A DNA stretch of 64,000 bases from Alentia gelatinosa (Eukaryota > Annelida > Polychaeta > Phyllodocida > Polynoidae). Each line of letters begins with the position of its first letter. The first letter of the stretch is position 1. Positions 11,457 through 22,782 of this stretch are shown here, one piece after another. The stretch lies in NCBI GenBank assembly GCA_950022655.1, contig OX465584.1, positions 63,490,841 through 63,554,840 of the forward strand, written 5' to 3'. Made by a program: the position numbers and the translations under genes. The notes under the pieces were generated by a model. It saw nothing but the letters and a program-made list of their open reading frames with translations, ran no database searches and had not been told where the DNA came from.

Positions 11457-11554
11457 CTTTGTAACTTGAGTCTAACCACCAGCAACCACCTAGACAACGG
11501 AAGTGACTGAAATCCGAGGTGAATAATTAAATACATTTCATTCGGTAACCGAGC

Positions 11555-12332
11555 ACTCAGAATCATGGTGGGGGATCTGTCTATGGTGCATACTGTCGAG
11601 GGGCTTCACGAGAGAACTAAGACTCCTATGTTGGAAAGGAGAAGAGCAGAACTCACTTTGTCTTATATGAGGAAAATCTATGTGATGGAGGTGGGGCCAA
11701 TTGAGGCTTCTGATACTCGTTTACTAGAGGATACTGTGAGGGCCATGAATGATAATAGTAATGACAGTAACGATAATGGGGATAACTCCAGAGAGCTACG
11801 CTCAAAGGAGAAATTGCTTTTTAAATTGCACAGACCAAAGACTGAATTCTATAAAAAATCCCCAAGCTACAGAGGGAAGTATTTATGGAACTTGCAAACT
11901 GAAGAACTTAAAAAGTGCCAATCCAAGACCTCGTTTAAAAAACGCCTTAAGGCCCTACCTATCATCCCAAGATAATATCCAATGAACTGTATTGAATGTA
12001 ATGAAATCACATAAATAATATAACAATATAGAATATGCTACTTACAGGCAATAGTATCTGTGGACAAGGTGTGTTGCGTATATTCTTTGATGAAGATTGA
12101 TGCTTAAACCACTTGACCTTCTCATACAATTTGGCAACAACCTGTTTTTGACTCATATGTATCATCTATTATATAATATACATCTCATATTCCTATTTCC
12201 TAACCAATCCACGGATTGTGAAAACGAAATGTAGAACATTGTTATGATATAGTGGTGGTCACACTTTAAAACCGACTACATTGTCGAAATGTGTCCAATA
12301 AATAATCTAAAAAAAAAAATAAAAAAAAATTT
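11555..12332 (+). mobile_element. LINE remnant: ORF2 C-terminus, 3' UTR and A-rich tail
   Basis: 11565-11972 encodes 136 residues with VHTVEGLHERTKTPMLERRR, an acidic Asn/Asp linker and SPSYRGKYLWNL, matching the remnants at 4.1 and 46.5 kb. It ends in aataatctaaaaaaaaaa and more A-rich sequence at 12302-12332. 5'-truncated, no RT catalytic core. Confidence 0.65.
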
Positions 12333-13040
12333 ATATTTATATATTAATAATATATAACAATATAATATTGACCTCATTACATAAAGAAGTAGAGTAACAC
12401 GGGAGTTTGCGGTAATTAATTACATACTGTAATTAACAAATAACATGCCAACACTCCGCCAACTACAAGGAGGAAATTTGTTAAAGATACTATCTGTTTG
12501 AAGATGGTTTCTAAAATCGTCATGGAGATATCGATTTCCAGCTGACGATTTCCAGTTCCCTCTACGTTTAGGACACCTAGGGACTCCATAAGGGTAGCGC
12601 CTCCATGGTAAATTGAGTCTATCACACCTTGTTATTGGACAAGGGACACATGATCAAAGACCAAGTAAATCATCGACTGTTGAGTAAATAAGATAAAAAC
12701 GAAGTCTCTCTTGTGAAAAAACCCCCCCAGATTTCCTCATTTCTGGTGTGTGTTTAAGATTACGGAGCTGGCAGCGGTCACTGTGTGACTCTGGGTCTGG
12801 CTCAACCTAGCCCAGCACTTATCTCAGTCTGTCACACCAGCACTAGGCCCTCTGATGAATGGCCACTAGGAGGCAGGCCTAATGAAGGCCTAGATACCGG
12901 CCTAACCGCCTATCCCGCCGCCTATCCTGCTTGGCCATTCCCGAATGTAAACTACTCGACTGATGTGAGAGTGCCATGGGTCTATTGAAGTTCCAAGCTA
13001 TTAGGCTTCTGTGACATTCTCCATACACAACTTCACCTCT
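12333..13040. other. Intron 1, no recognised feature
   Basis: AT-rich, then mixed sequence; no family similarity noticed. Confidence 0.35.
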
Positions 13041-13059
13041 GATTCCTGGGTAAAATAGC

Positions 13060-13515
13060 AAAGAATCTGCCCGGAGAGTGAAGCGACGACAGGCAAGAAC
13101 TACCTCTCCAAACCGATGTTTTGGCAGAGGGTTGCGTGTTAGGAAAGGTGCCAGAAATCTGCCCGGAGAGTGAAGAGACGACAGGAGGAACTGCTTCTCC
13201 AAACCTATGTTTTGGCTGAGGGTTGCGTGTTAGGAAACGTGCCAGAAATCTGCCTGGAGAGTGAAGAGACGACAGGAGGAACTGCCTCTCCATACAGATG
13301 TTTTGGCTGAGAGTTGCATGTTAAGAAACCTGCCAGAAATCTGTTCGGAGAGTGAGTAGACGACAGGAGGAACTGCCTCTCCGTACAGATGTTTTGGCTG
13401 AGAGTTGCATGTTAAGAAACCTGCCAGAAATCTGCCTGGAGAGTGAATAGACGACAGGAGGAACTGCCTCTCCGTACAGATGTTTTGGCTGAGGGTTGCT
13501 TGTTAAGAAACGTGT
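13060..13515. repeat. 91-bp minisatellite, about 5 units
   Basis: ccagaaatctg recurs at 13151, 13242, 13333 and 13424, exactly 91 bp apart. The core tctgcccggagagtgaag is similar to sequences at 51320-51345, 24450 and 62355. Confidence 0.9.
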
Positions 13516-13992
13516 TGCCGACACTGTTGCCGGTGGCGGTCGGACTCGGTGGCGGAGTTTACAGCTCAGTAAAGATTTCACCTGTTGACAGGGGGCGCCG
13601 TTAGAGCGGCACACGTTGCGCATGCGCGGTGACGGAGATGAGCAGGTATGAGCAGGACCTGTGAGCTGCTCCTAGACCTGCTCAAGTGTTAGATTATGAA
13701 CTTTTATTAGATAATCAAACTAAATCAGAGTAATTTAAGCACGTGATCCACCAAGAGTGAGTAAGGGCCAGATGATGACCATGTGGAGGAATTGTGGACA
13801 TCGGCCGCCCAAAATGCTCATCGGCTCAGCTTGGCTGAGACAATCTGCCTTGTGGACCAGCCCATTGAAAACCCTGTCACCTGCAACCGTGCGGTCATCG
13901 CCTCTGGTAGTCCGGCCCTGTAAAAACCTGCCGGCCAGCCACCTCTGGCCATCTCTGAGCGTCGATTTGGTGGATCATGTGGTTAACACAAA

Positions 13993-14161
13993 GTAGAACG
14001 GACACCCTAAGTAAGCGGACACCCCGTGTTAACGAGCCCCTTGGCTTGGAATGGTTCCCTGTATTAGATGTTTATTCTGACCCTGTGTAAGCGGACACCC
14101 TGCATAAGCAGACACTTTGGCCTGGAACGGAGGATGTCCGCTTATACATGGTTCTACTGTA
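13993..14161. mobile_element. Family K element (pogo/mariner-like ends)
   Basis: Starts tagaacggacaccc, has aagcggacacc near both ends and ends gcttatacatggttctactg. Family ends resemble cagtaaaaccccgc, as in Tc1/mariner-pogo elements. Non-autonomous. Confidence 0.5.
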
Positions 14162-14310
14162 CTTAAGAAGAAACCAACAAGTTTTGGTCAAAGTTGTCGT
14201 TCTCCACGAGTTTGATGCGGAGTGATATGAATGAGGCGACAGCCGAGTGAACATCACGTAGTGTTCAAATGAGTTCTGTATTCATCTCACCCCTGTACAA
14301 GCTAAAAGAA
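14162..14310. mobile_element. MITE family A fragment
   Basis: Contains aacaagttttggtcaaagt, the gatatgaatgaggcgacagc segment and tcatctcacccctgtac, as in the copies at 34.9-35.6 and 38 kb. Confidence 0.6.
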
Positions 14311-14430
14311 TGGACGACCTTATGGACAGCTAATACTGTCTTAGCGAACAGACTTAGATATCATTAAACGATAAGCCTTGTACAAGGTACAGAAAAGAGT
14401 CTTCATGTACGAGCCTAGATTATTAAACAG
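14311..14430. mobile_element. Dispersed element N fragment
   Basis: Contains cttgtacaaggtacagaaaa and cctagattattaaac, shared with 34160-34265 and, inverted, 34744-34830. Confidence 0.55.
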
Positions 14431-14861
14431 GCCCCCGGAAGTGGCAGACGACATTAAAAGTGCGGGAAGCTGCTGGTCACGTGACCGCGGCGAGGACGGC
14501 TTGATGGTTATTGCGCATGCCCTGGCAACAATCTCCACCGATATCCCCGACGTTTTCATGCTGTTTGCGCTCTCGGGTGTTTTCTGGTTATTTCTCTGTT
14601 TTCTGTTGTTTTTCTTCTTGTTTATGGAGTGCTCCCCACTTTCATCCGGGTCCCTGTGATACGTATGACATCACGGGTCCAGAGGTCATGACCCCTGACC
14701 TGGCGACCTGACAAGTTTGGGTCTTAGGGTGCCTGAGAAACAGGTTTAAGATCCATCCTGAGCCTATGTTTATCAAAACTGTAACGATCTATAAACCCAG
14801 TATAGTTCAGACACGCTTTACAAATAGCTCAACTGATATGCGAGTCTTACTTTGAATTTGG

Positions 14862-15090
14862 GGAGATGCACATGTATAGATAGGATGGAAAAGGGGGAAA
14901 TAAATCCAGAAAGTTTCTGAATCCTGCTGGTCTCCATTCTCTATCTATATTTCTAGCTCTTATTATCTGAGTCACTCAGAGATGCACATTATGTCTAGAT
15001 AGGATGGAAAAAGGGGAAATAAATCTAGAAAGTTTGTGAATCCTCCATTCTCTATCTTTTTTAGCTCTTATTATCACATTCTGGGTGAAT
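14862..15090. repeat. Two-copy tandem repeat, about 119 bp
   Basis: gagatgcacatgtatagata (14862) is repeated as gagatgcacattatgtctag (14981). Both are followed by ggatggaaaa, aaataaat, agaaagttt and the ctccattctctatc segment. Confidence 0.8.
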
Positions 15091-15214
15091 CCAGTTTCTT
15101 CCCTTGCAGTGATAATCAAGTCAACCTTAAAACAAGAAAAAGACCCGGAAATAACCGTAAAACCTGAATACATCTATATCTTATAGATTAATACATGAGT
15201 AGATGACATCTATA

Positions 15215-15570
15215 GGGGACAGAGCCATTGTTAGCTCATGAAGCAGGCACTAGGTGGCTAGCAGTATGGCAGGCCCCTTGAGGGGACAGATCTATATTCT
15301 GGCTCTTTGTTCTTATGAAATTCAACTGCCTTTTAATGTTTTACCATGGTCCCCTTGACTCTCTACACCCATCCCAGAGCAGGATGAGATAATGATTAAA
15401 CCTCAGACATGATGTTTTCACATTGAACCTTTTAAATACATATGTGAGCAAGGCTAGAGTTGTGACACTTCCCAATTATCACTCACTTCTTTTGCATCTC
15501 CATTAGTGAAGACCACCTACTCGGGGGGCATCATGGCAGCCCCCATGGCTCATAGGCTATATGCCGTATA
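15215..15570 (+). mobile_element. Dispersed element G, copy 2
   Basis: Same sequence order as 22783-23149: ggggacagagccattgttag ... catatgtgagcaaggctag ... ggctatatgccgtata. Confidence 0.75.
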
Positions 15571-15627
15571 CCCTTTTCATTAGGGTGTTCTTAACGTCTG
15601 TGTAGTATTTGGACATTTATTTGGCAC

Positions 15628-15925
15628 CACAGAGTATAGAGGAAACATATGAAGGTCAGAGTTTATGTCCCATGGAGTTTGAGATGCGTAGTAATTATTG
15701 AGGCTTCACCTCACAAATTATTACGCAATTCAAACGAAATGGGATCGGCCTCTGACCCTAAACTTGAATAGGTTTCGGAATTCACCTCACCCCTATCACT
15801 GACTAATTGGCTAACATTTGTGACATAATCCCCTATTGTTTAATTTTTTAATAATACTCCATTGGCGTTGAATACGAGTTACCAATGTTAAGTATGTGGG
15901 GAAAAACAGAGGTGCGATAATTCCT
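15628..15925. mobile_element. MITE family C copy
   Basis: Foldback core (gtcccatggagtttgagatg ... attcaaacgaaatgggatc) followed by cacctcacccctatcactga and ctaacatttgtgacataatc, as in 16768-17053 and 56155-56445. Confidence 0.65.
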
Positions 15926-15964
15926 CGTAACTATATTCGTTCACCCGTAATCAGTTAACTCTAT

Positions 15965-16530
15965 CACTAGTGTGCTGTGATCTGGAGGATTTTTTTTCCA
16001 TTCGATATTGTATGACAAGATACTTTCTAAGTGAACATATTTGTATACAACACCTGGTAAAAGGTTTAGGTCATACCGGGGACATACCAAGCGAGTGAAG
16101 TCAGCGATCTATGGAATCTCCAACACAAATTGGCGTGTATGTGAGATATTATTTCATAGGAATATCTCCTGCCTAGTGTGCTGTGAGCTGTTGAATAAAG
16201 TTCGCTCGTTTCTAGTGCTGTGCTGGACGATACGATTACTCCTGCGAATCTGGACGATTTTATTCCATTCCATGTTATATCATTTCATAGGAATATCTCC
16301 TGCCTATAATTTAGCATCTTGGAAGCAATAATCAGGTAAAATATGAAATAACATCTGACATACACGCCATTTTGTGTTGGCGATTACGGAACTCGCTGCG
16401 TTTCTCGCTTGGTGTGTCTCCAGCTTTACTTTTATCATCAAACCATGCTTACACCACAATGTTTTATACACTCTGGCCCCAAAGACAATTCTGAGATACA
16501 TTTCTGTTGTTCGTAGTTAATTCATCGGCT
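15965..16530. mobile_element. Dispersed element M, copy 2 (with internal duplication)
   Basis: tttcataggaatatctcctg occurs at 16153 and 16280. gctggacgatacgat and cgttcgtagttaattcatcg match copy 1 at 9955-10260. Confidence 0.55.
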
Positions 16531-16767
16531 CCCTGAATTCCCCCTCCCGACACATTCCTGGTAAAGGTGGGCTGAGGACGTGTGAATGGGTGAGAGTTGT
16601 TCACCTGAGACTCCGCGATCTCCGACCTGACCTGTGACACCTGTAAGTCACTGCGCCTCTCCACACCTGTCTGCCAACCCTCAGCCCTCAGGTGTGGCCC
16701 ATCACAGCATCCACACACCTAAATGTGAGCCTCACAGAACCTGCAACCTAGACCTACAGGATACGTA

Positions 16768-17053
16768 CTTTTATCTCACCCCAGATATTTGTTTCCATAG
16801 ACTTAACATTGGGAACTCGTATCTAACGCCCATTAGATATTTAGGAAAAATATCCAATGGGGGATAAGGTCACAAATGTTAACCCATTAGTCAATATTAA
16901 AGGTGAGATAAATTCATAAACCCATTCAAGTTTAGGGTCAGAGCTCGATCCCATCTCATTTGAATCACATAGTAATTCACACGGCTTCGCCGTGTGAATT
17001 ACTATGTGATTCAAACTCGATGGGATACGGGCTCAGACCCTAAACTTTCATGT
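16768..17053. mobile_element. MITE family C copy with a perfect 27-bp hairpin
   Basis: Starts tatctcacccc. The centre is a perfect inverted repeat, 16959-16985 against 16989-17015, with a 3-base loop; pairing continues imperfectly outward (gatcccatct against atgggatac). Such an intact hairpin suggests a young or foldback-type copy. Confidence 0.8.
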
Positions 17054-17443
17054 GTTTACTCTATAATATAGAACTGCATAGAGAATTGTATAAATAAACA
17101 ATACTCCACGAGTTTGGATGGGCCGCAATCTTCATCGAGGCGAAGCCGAGTGACGATTACAGCTCTTTCAAACGAGTGGAGTGGAGTATTGTTTATTTTA
17201 CGATTCGAGTGCGGTTCTGGATTTATCTCACCTCTTTCAAGGTTAGGGAGTTGAAATTTCTTGTCTTGTCTTGTCATCTCTCTGAAATCCTGGCCGCTGA
17301 TTGGTCAATCGCCTATGACGTCATCTCGTATTCACTACGCTTCGACCATGGTGTAGTATAGTCACTTTACCGGGGTGATCGTTGAGTATTTTTTTCTAAT
17401 GTTATTCCTATGGCTACACTTGTACCAGGGGTGAGATAAAGGG
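17054..17443. mobile_element. MITE family B, copy 2
   Basis: Same composite as 11085-11456: foldback with gaggcgaagccgagtgacga, then a MITE with ends tttatctcacc and ggtgagataaa. The interior has cctggccgctgattggtcaa, shared with 41950. Confidence 0.65.
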
Positions 17444-17449
17444 TATGGT

Positions 17450-17772
17450 GCACCCCTCTCATAAGATCTTACACTCTCTAAGTCGTATTCTGTACAAGGT
17501 TCTCACGGCGCTCTATGGGATAAGGGCCTTGAGAATCCAGTGGCACACAGTATTCCTGCTAGGTGGCATCATTGAGATTATAGGAATCTTTGGGTTGCAT
17601 TGATGTACGTCTTTAGCACGGGAGGCAGGCCAGTTGATTCTCAAGGCTCTAAGCCTAGTTCGTTAAGAATCCTTCTCCTATAGAGCGTAGTGAGAGTACA
17701 TACACAATATTACCTTGAACCTTGTACAGAATACCACTTAGAGAGTGTGAGATCTTATGAGAGGGGTGGTAC
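17450..17772. mobile_element. MITE with long terminal inverted repeats
   Basis: cacccctctcataagatctt at the left is inverted at the right (aagatcttatgagaggggtg in reverse sense). Pairing runs through acactctctaag, tattctgtacaaggttc and the ctctat segment, about 75 bp with gaps. Confidence 0.8.
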
Positions 17773-17917
17773 AAAGAGGCCTCCTACAGGGTTATCATTT
17801 AATAATATTCGCACTCGCTCACTAAGACAGCCCCTGAAGATACAAGGTCGTCCATAAATGTTGAATAAAGTTGATTCATATCATCTCTGGGTTTCGTTGG
17901 CATACAGTGAAGGGTCA

Positions 17918-18655
17918 TGGCTCCAGTCCCTGCATCCTATGGCTACCCTCCTCACTGGGATACAGGAGACTGGCTCCAGTCCCTGCATCCTATGGCTACC
18001 CTCCTCACTGGGATACAGGAGACTGGCTCCAGTCCCTGCACCCTATGGCTACCCTCCTCACTGGGATACAGGAGACTGGCTCCAGTCCCTGCATCCTATA
18101 GCTACCCTCCTCACTGGGATACAGGAGACTGGCTCCAGTCCCTGCATCCTATGGCTACCCTCCTCACTGGGATACAGGAGACTGGCTCCAGTCCCTGCAT
18201 CCTATGGCTACCCTCCTCACTGGGATACAGGAGACTGGCTCCAGTCCCTGCATCCTATGGCTACCCTCCTCACTGGGATACAGGAGACTGGCTCCAGTCC
18301 CTGCATCCTATGGCTACCCTCCTCACTGGGATACAGGAGACTGGCTCCAGTCCCTGCATCCTATGGCTACCCTCCTCACTGGGATACAGGAGACTGGCCC
18401 CAGTCTCTGCATCCTATGGCTACCCTCCTCACTGGGATACAGGAGACTGGCCCCAGTCTCTGCATCCTATGGCTACCCTCCTGGCTGGGATACAGGAGAC
18501 TGGCTCCAGTCCCTGCATCCTATGGCTACCCTCCTCACTGGGATACAGGAGACTGGCTCCAGTCCCTGCATCCTATGGCTACCCTCCTTGCTGGGATACA
18601 GGAGACTGGCTCCAGTCCCTGCATCCTATGGCTACCCTCCTTGCTGGGATACAGG
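17918..18655. repeat. 53-bp minisatellite, about 14 units
   Basis: The unit runs tggctccagtccctgcatcc ... ctcctcactgggatacagg with few differences between units. A single related unit, inverted, is at about 32665-32735. Open frames of up to 271 codons across it arise from the repeat. Confidence 0.95.
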
Positions 18656-18790
18656 GACTGGTACAATCGGTAATGGTGTTGGATTTCTGGCGCTGTTGAG
18701 CTCCAGTATTTCCAACACTCCCCATACAGATATCCTGGCTACTGGTGAGGATATCCGTTTGGAGATTGATATCTTCTCACATATACAGGA
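18656..18790. repeat. Flank of the 53-bp array, duplicated inverted at 32.6 kb
   Basis: ggtacaatcggtaatggtgt, ggcgctgtt and ccatacagatatcctggcta are all found inverted at 32577-32680, so array and flank belong to one dispersed element. Confidence 0.75.
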
Positions 18791-18799
18791 GGTTCTGTT

Positions 18800-19125
18800 C
18801 CTACTGGACAAGTCTTTGATTCATGGGCCAGTTAGAGGAGGATACATATGATAATGAACTTTATTCTGATTGTGTTTAATCATTTAATGAATGTTCATAA
18901 TCAAAGACTTGAGCAGGTCCATGGGCCAGTCAGAGAATGATACATACTATAATGAATTTTATTCTGATTGTGTTTAGTCATTTGATGAATGTTCATAATC
19001 AAAGACTTAGGCAAGTCTAGGGCCAGTCAGAGAATGATACATACTATAATGAACTTTATTCTGATTGTGTTTAGTCATTCAATGAATGTTCATAATAAAA
19101 GACTTGAGCAAGTCTAGGGCCAGCC
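18800..19125. repeat. 97-bp tandem repeat, just over 3 units
   Basis: gggccag recurs at 18825, 18923, 19020 and 19117. The unit contains atacatactataatgaa and ttctgattgtgtttagtca. A single copy is at 58245-58350. Confidence 0.85.
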
Positions 19126-19381
19126 CAGTGTATGGTTCAGGTTTCTATAAAGGCCTGTTATAATGGATTGCTGACAAATGTGATGTTCTCACGTCGAAAA
19201 CTCTCATACCTTCACTCGCCAGGTCTCTGCATACTGCATGGGTTTGTAATCAGGGATGGATGGATGTTGTGGCTAAGAAAAAGATCGGAAATTCATAGAT
19301 TACATTGGTGGTTTTAGTATTTGAGAGAAGATGAATGTGAAACTAACCAGGATGTGCCACTCTCCCAGCAGAGGTATGTAG

Positions 19382-19511
19382 TTTTATCCTACTCATCATA
19401 TAGATATCCATAAACTTAACATGGTGTTACTGTATGCCATAGTTATACCATCAGATATCTATAAACCACTGATGACATGAAGTTAAAAACAAGTGGCAGG
19501 GTAGGATAAAA
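19382..19511. mobile_element. 130-bp MITE, ends ttttatcctac
   Basis: ttttatcctac at the left and gtaggataaaa at the right; the interior is palindromic (gatatc, tatggt). Related ends occur at 20752-20881 and 44552-44703. Confidence 0.7.
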
Positions 19512-19526
19512 TCTAAACATCACTCA

Positions 19527-19639
19527 ATTTCATATAATTGTTTACATGGCGTTCATATATCACTCAGCTCTGCTTCGTGATATCATTCCACAAAGACCCA
19601 TTCCTCAAACTCACGCCATATAAACAATCATATGAAATT
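19527..19639. mobile_element. Foldback MITE
   Basis: atttcatataattgtttaca pairs with tgtttatatggcgtg-type sequence at the other end (acaatcatatgaaat), and the centre forms atatcac ... gtgatat. About 113 bp. Confidence 0.65.
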
Positions 19640-19828
19640 TCGTGTTGTTTCAAGATAATATTGCGGGTGCTGCCGGTGTGTAGTAAATGTCTAAATTCCA
19701 TTATTTGTCAGCAAAACTTGCATCCCTGTGTATTAAATCAATACAAATAGTATGTCGAGGTGCAACATGGGAAATCCACTTTTTCAGTTTCAGTATAAAA
19801 AAATATGATTCCTTCTGTAAAACGGTTA

Positions 19829-20374
19829 CTGGAGAACTCGACCCGAAACGAACTTGACCCGTAGTTGTCAGGAGAACTCGACACGTTTTGGAGAAATTGA
19901 TTGGAGAACTCGACCTGTTTCAGGTACTTATGAATAAGACATTTGCATATAGAAGGGATGCTCTGACTAGTTAGGGATAGGGTTAAGGGTAGGGTTAAGG
20001 ATAGGGTTAAGGTTAGGTATAGGGTTAGCGAAAGGGTAAAGGTGAGGGATAGGGTTAGGGAAAGAGTTAGGGTTAGGGATAGGGATAGGGTTAGGGATAG
20101 GGTTAGGGGAGGGTCAGGGCTAGGGATAGTGTTAGGGGAACGGTTTTCTGTTTGTTTTCTTCCCCAGAGAAGACCAAATCTGAAGCCAAAATAACATACT
20201 TACTAGGTCGAGTTCTTAAAATGGGTCGAGTTATCAAAACGGGTCGAGTTCGTTACGGTTCAAGTTTTTTAAGGGGTCGAGTTCGTTATGGGTCGAGTTC
20301 TTAAAACGAGTTGAGTTCGTTATGGATCGAGTTTTTTACGGGTCGGGTTCGTTTTAACGGGTCGAGTTCTCCAG
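19829..20374. mobile_element. Foldback element of gggtcgagttc repeats around a telomere-like tract
   Basis: ctggagaactcgacccg (19829) is inverted at 20358-20374 (cgggtcgagttctccag). The arms consist of short units gggtcgagttcgttac or gggtcgagttcttaaaac. Related arrays are at 26085-26182 and 40495-41005. Confidence 0.75.
19970..20140 (+). repeat. Degenerate telomere-like tract
   Basis: A run of TAGGGT, TTAGGG, TAGGGA and AAGGGT hexamers, resembling the animal telomere repeat but much diverged, inside the foldback element. Confidence 0.75.
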
Positions 20375-20599
20375 CATTCGTGTGCAGAGCACTACAAGTG
20401 TTAGCTGTGAAAACGCCCTGTCAATCACTGACAAGTAAGCCACGCCCCCTCCTACACCTGTCCGGGGTTACAGAGGGCGCCCCTTGTCAGACACACCCAG
20501 CAGATCTAAGCGTTCACATCGTGAGCGATAAAAGGGGCTGTCCGTCACACCAACCCCACTGCGGACTGTAATAAGACATGGAGAGAGCAACAAGATGGG

Positions 20600-20882
20600 T
20601 CATATCGTAAAACTGGATGAGGTTTAATCTTGTCCACCGTATGCCACGACTGGAGTTTGGCAAAGTGACTTTATGAGGCGAAGCCGAGTGAAGTCCGGAG
20701 CCAAAACTTCAGGAGTGGAATGTGGTGGCCAAGATTGAAGGAATCAGGTTTTGATTTTATCCTACTCTTTCTCCTCGATTTTGGAATATTACGTGATAAC
20801 AATGCTCCGTATGCCAGTCAGCGTGGCATACGGAAACCTAATGTTAAGCCTATGAGATTTTATATTAAGGGTAGGATAAAAG
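20600..20882. mobile_element. MITE family F, copy 1
   Basis: A hairpin with gaggcgaagccgagtg in its loop, then a MITE with ends ttttatcctac and gtaggataaaa. Contains ccgtatgccagtcagcgtgg, shared with 44635. Confidence 0.7.
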
Positions 20883-21081
20883 GAGGGATTTCCCTGTAAG
20901 AATGTGAGGACATTCGTCAAATATCATAGGTAGTGTTTGAGGTTACAAAATAAAGGGTGGGGGTGAAACACAGTGAGGCTTTCATCAATAATACTCTTTT
21001 AGGATCTCTAACAATTCATATTCTTACGAAATACAAAGAAAGGTTACTTGAGAGGTTGTGAGCAATCGCCAATGATGTGTC

Positions 21082-21295
21082 AGTGGGAGAGAGAGAGAGA
21101 GGTAGAGAGAGAGAGAGGGAGAGAGGTAGGGAGAAAGAGAGCGGGAGGAAGAGAAGGAGGGATAGGGAGGGATAGAGATAGAGAGAGAGAGGTTGAGGGA
21201 GAAAGAAAGGGAGAGATAGAGATAAAGGGAGCGGGAGAGAGGTAGAGAGAAAGAGAGGAGGAGAAAGAGAGAGGGAGAGAGAAAGAGATAGAAAT
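21082..21295. repeat. (GA)n-rich polypurine tract
   Basis: Almost only G and A on the plus strand, with gagaga and ggaggga motifs. Long open frames here are composition artefacts. Confidence 0.9.
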
Positions 21296-21589
21296 ACCGA
21301 AATAAAGGATAGCATTTCTCGACTAGTATACCCGGCAGTGTATCTCGCATCTGTTGTGAATCACAGATCTGTATTATCCTAAGATCATGTCACTGATTGA
21401 TAATTGAGTTGTGTTCTAAAATAAGAGACGGCCCTTAAATGGTTTACGCGAAACAGGTGGGACAACAGTGAAGAACTTATAGTTCAGTGAAGAGTTTATA
21501 GCTCAGATAGTATGAAACCTTATATGGCCACTGGAGACACCGAAAACAGAGACTTGCTCCCAGTAGATCCTTCAGGATGAGGTAGGAGC

Positions 21590-21960
21590 AAATACAGTAG
21601 TATGTTCATTGATGAATGAGCGTGCAATTATAAACGAATAACAATTAAAAGGTTTGGATTACATTCAGTCTATGGATACTTTTCTGTAACCTAATTGCAC
21701 CCAATAAACCTGCCATTTCTGCAACTGCCTGAGTCTAGGATCGAAATAAATCAATGAGGTATTTAGATCTCAAGGGATTGGTCATGGTCAGCTGGGCATG
21801 CTTCTAAGACCCTGAGACACTGACACCCTGCTCCTTTTACATTACTACAGTGAATGGTACGCAGATAGTGAAGGGATAGTTTTCTGGAAGTATGTATGAC
21901 CACTCTCACCTTTGGGCAATGTAATTATACGTGCAAGCACGCTCTAATAAAAACTGAACA
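21590..21960. mobile_element. Dispersed element S copy
   Basis: Contains tgatgaatgagcgtg, aaaggtttggattacattc, tctgcaactgcctgagtcta, gtgaagggatagtttt and gcacgctctaataaaa, in the same order as 24590-25095. Confidence 0.75.
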
Positions 21961-22202
21961 AAAAAAAGAAAAAAAAAGAAGTAAGAAGCTTGAGCATTCA
22001 CTCCGGGCCGGTTTGGCAGTTAATTATTATTGTGCAAACTCGCGCTGGGGAAGCCTGCCAAGCGACAGATGTATCGAGGCACGTGATTGGGCAGATTCAG
22101 TTAGGTGGTACTACGCATGCGCGATAAGACGTCAGCAGATCGATTACTGACGTTGTGGGGTTTGCATCTGCGTCTCACGTTTACCTGGTCACTCTCCAAG
22201 CG

Positions 22203-22338
22203 TTATTACAATACCTGGTATTATCTCACCCCTGGTATTTTTGTCATATAGGCTTAACATTGGGAACTAGTTATTACAATACCTGGTATTATCTCACCCC
22301 TGGTATTTTTGTCATATAGGCTTAACATTGGGAACTAG
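22203..22338. repeat. Perfect 68-bp tandem duplication of a MITE end
   Basis: ttattacaatacctggtatt ... tgggaactag occurs twice without visible differences at 22203-22270 and 22271-22338. The unit holds the family end ttatctcacccctgg. Confidence 0.9.
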
Positions 22339-22565
22339 TTCTCCCTGCCCCTACGAGTATTGCAGTCCGTTCTCAATAGTCTATATCCTGTGTGTTGTCC
22401 ATTATTTTAGGTTGAACAGGGGTGAGATGAATACAAAAAACAACTCGTTTTGGTCAAAGTTGTTGTTCTCGAACTCATTTGACTGCTATGTGATATTCAC
22501 TCGGCCGTCACCTTTCTCATATCACTCCGCCTCAAACTTGTGGAGAACGACAAACCTTGTTGGTT
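22339..22565. mobile_element. MITE family A copy
   Basis: Contains tacgagtattgcagtccgtt, caggggtgagatgaat, ttttggtcaaagttgttgtt and gatattcactcgg; the inverted part caaacttgtggagaacgac closes the hairpin. Confidence 0.7.
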
Positions 22566-22582
22566 TCATCTTGATCTCTCCA

Positions 22583-22782
22583 TAGATCAGTACCTCACTT
22601 TTCAGTATTTCTGTACTCTCCATACATTATTTCAATACCTGGTCACTCTCCATGCATTATTTCAATACTTGCTCACTCTCCACACATTAATGAAATACCT
22701 GGTGACTCTGCATGCGTTATAACAATACCTGCTCACTCTCCATATCTCAGTACCTGCTTTCATTCCACGCATTACTTCTAAA
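22583..22782. repeat. Minisatellite of about 34 bp, left part
   Basis: Degenerate units of the form atttcaatacctggtcactctccatgcatt. The array is interrupted by element G at 22783-23149 and continues at 23150-23345. Confidence 0.75.

Noticed and set aside
17858..18699. 271- and 260-codon open frames
   Set aside because: They arise from the 53-bp repeat, again open in all three frames.
19970..20140. Chromosome-end or fusion telomere
   Set aside because: The tract is short and degenerate and is enclosed by foldback ends, so a true telomere is unlikely.
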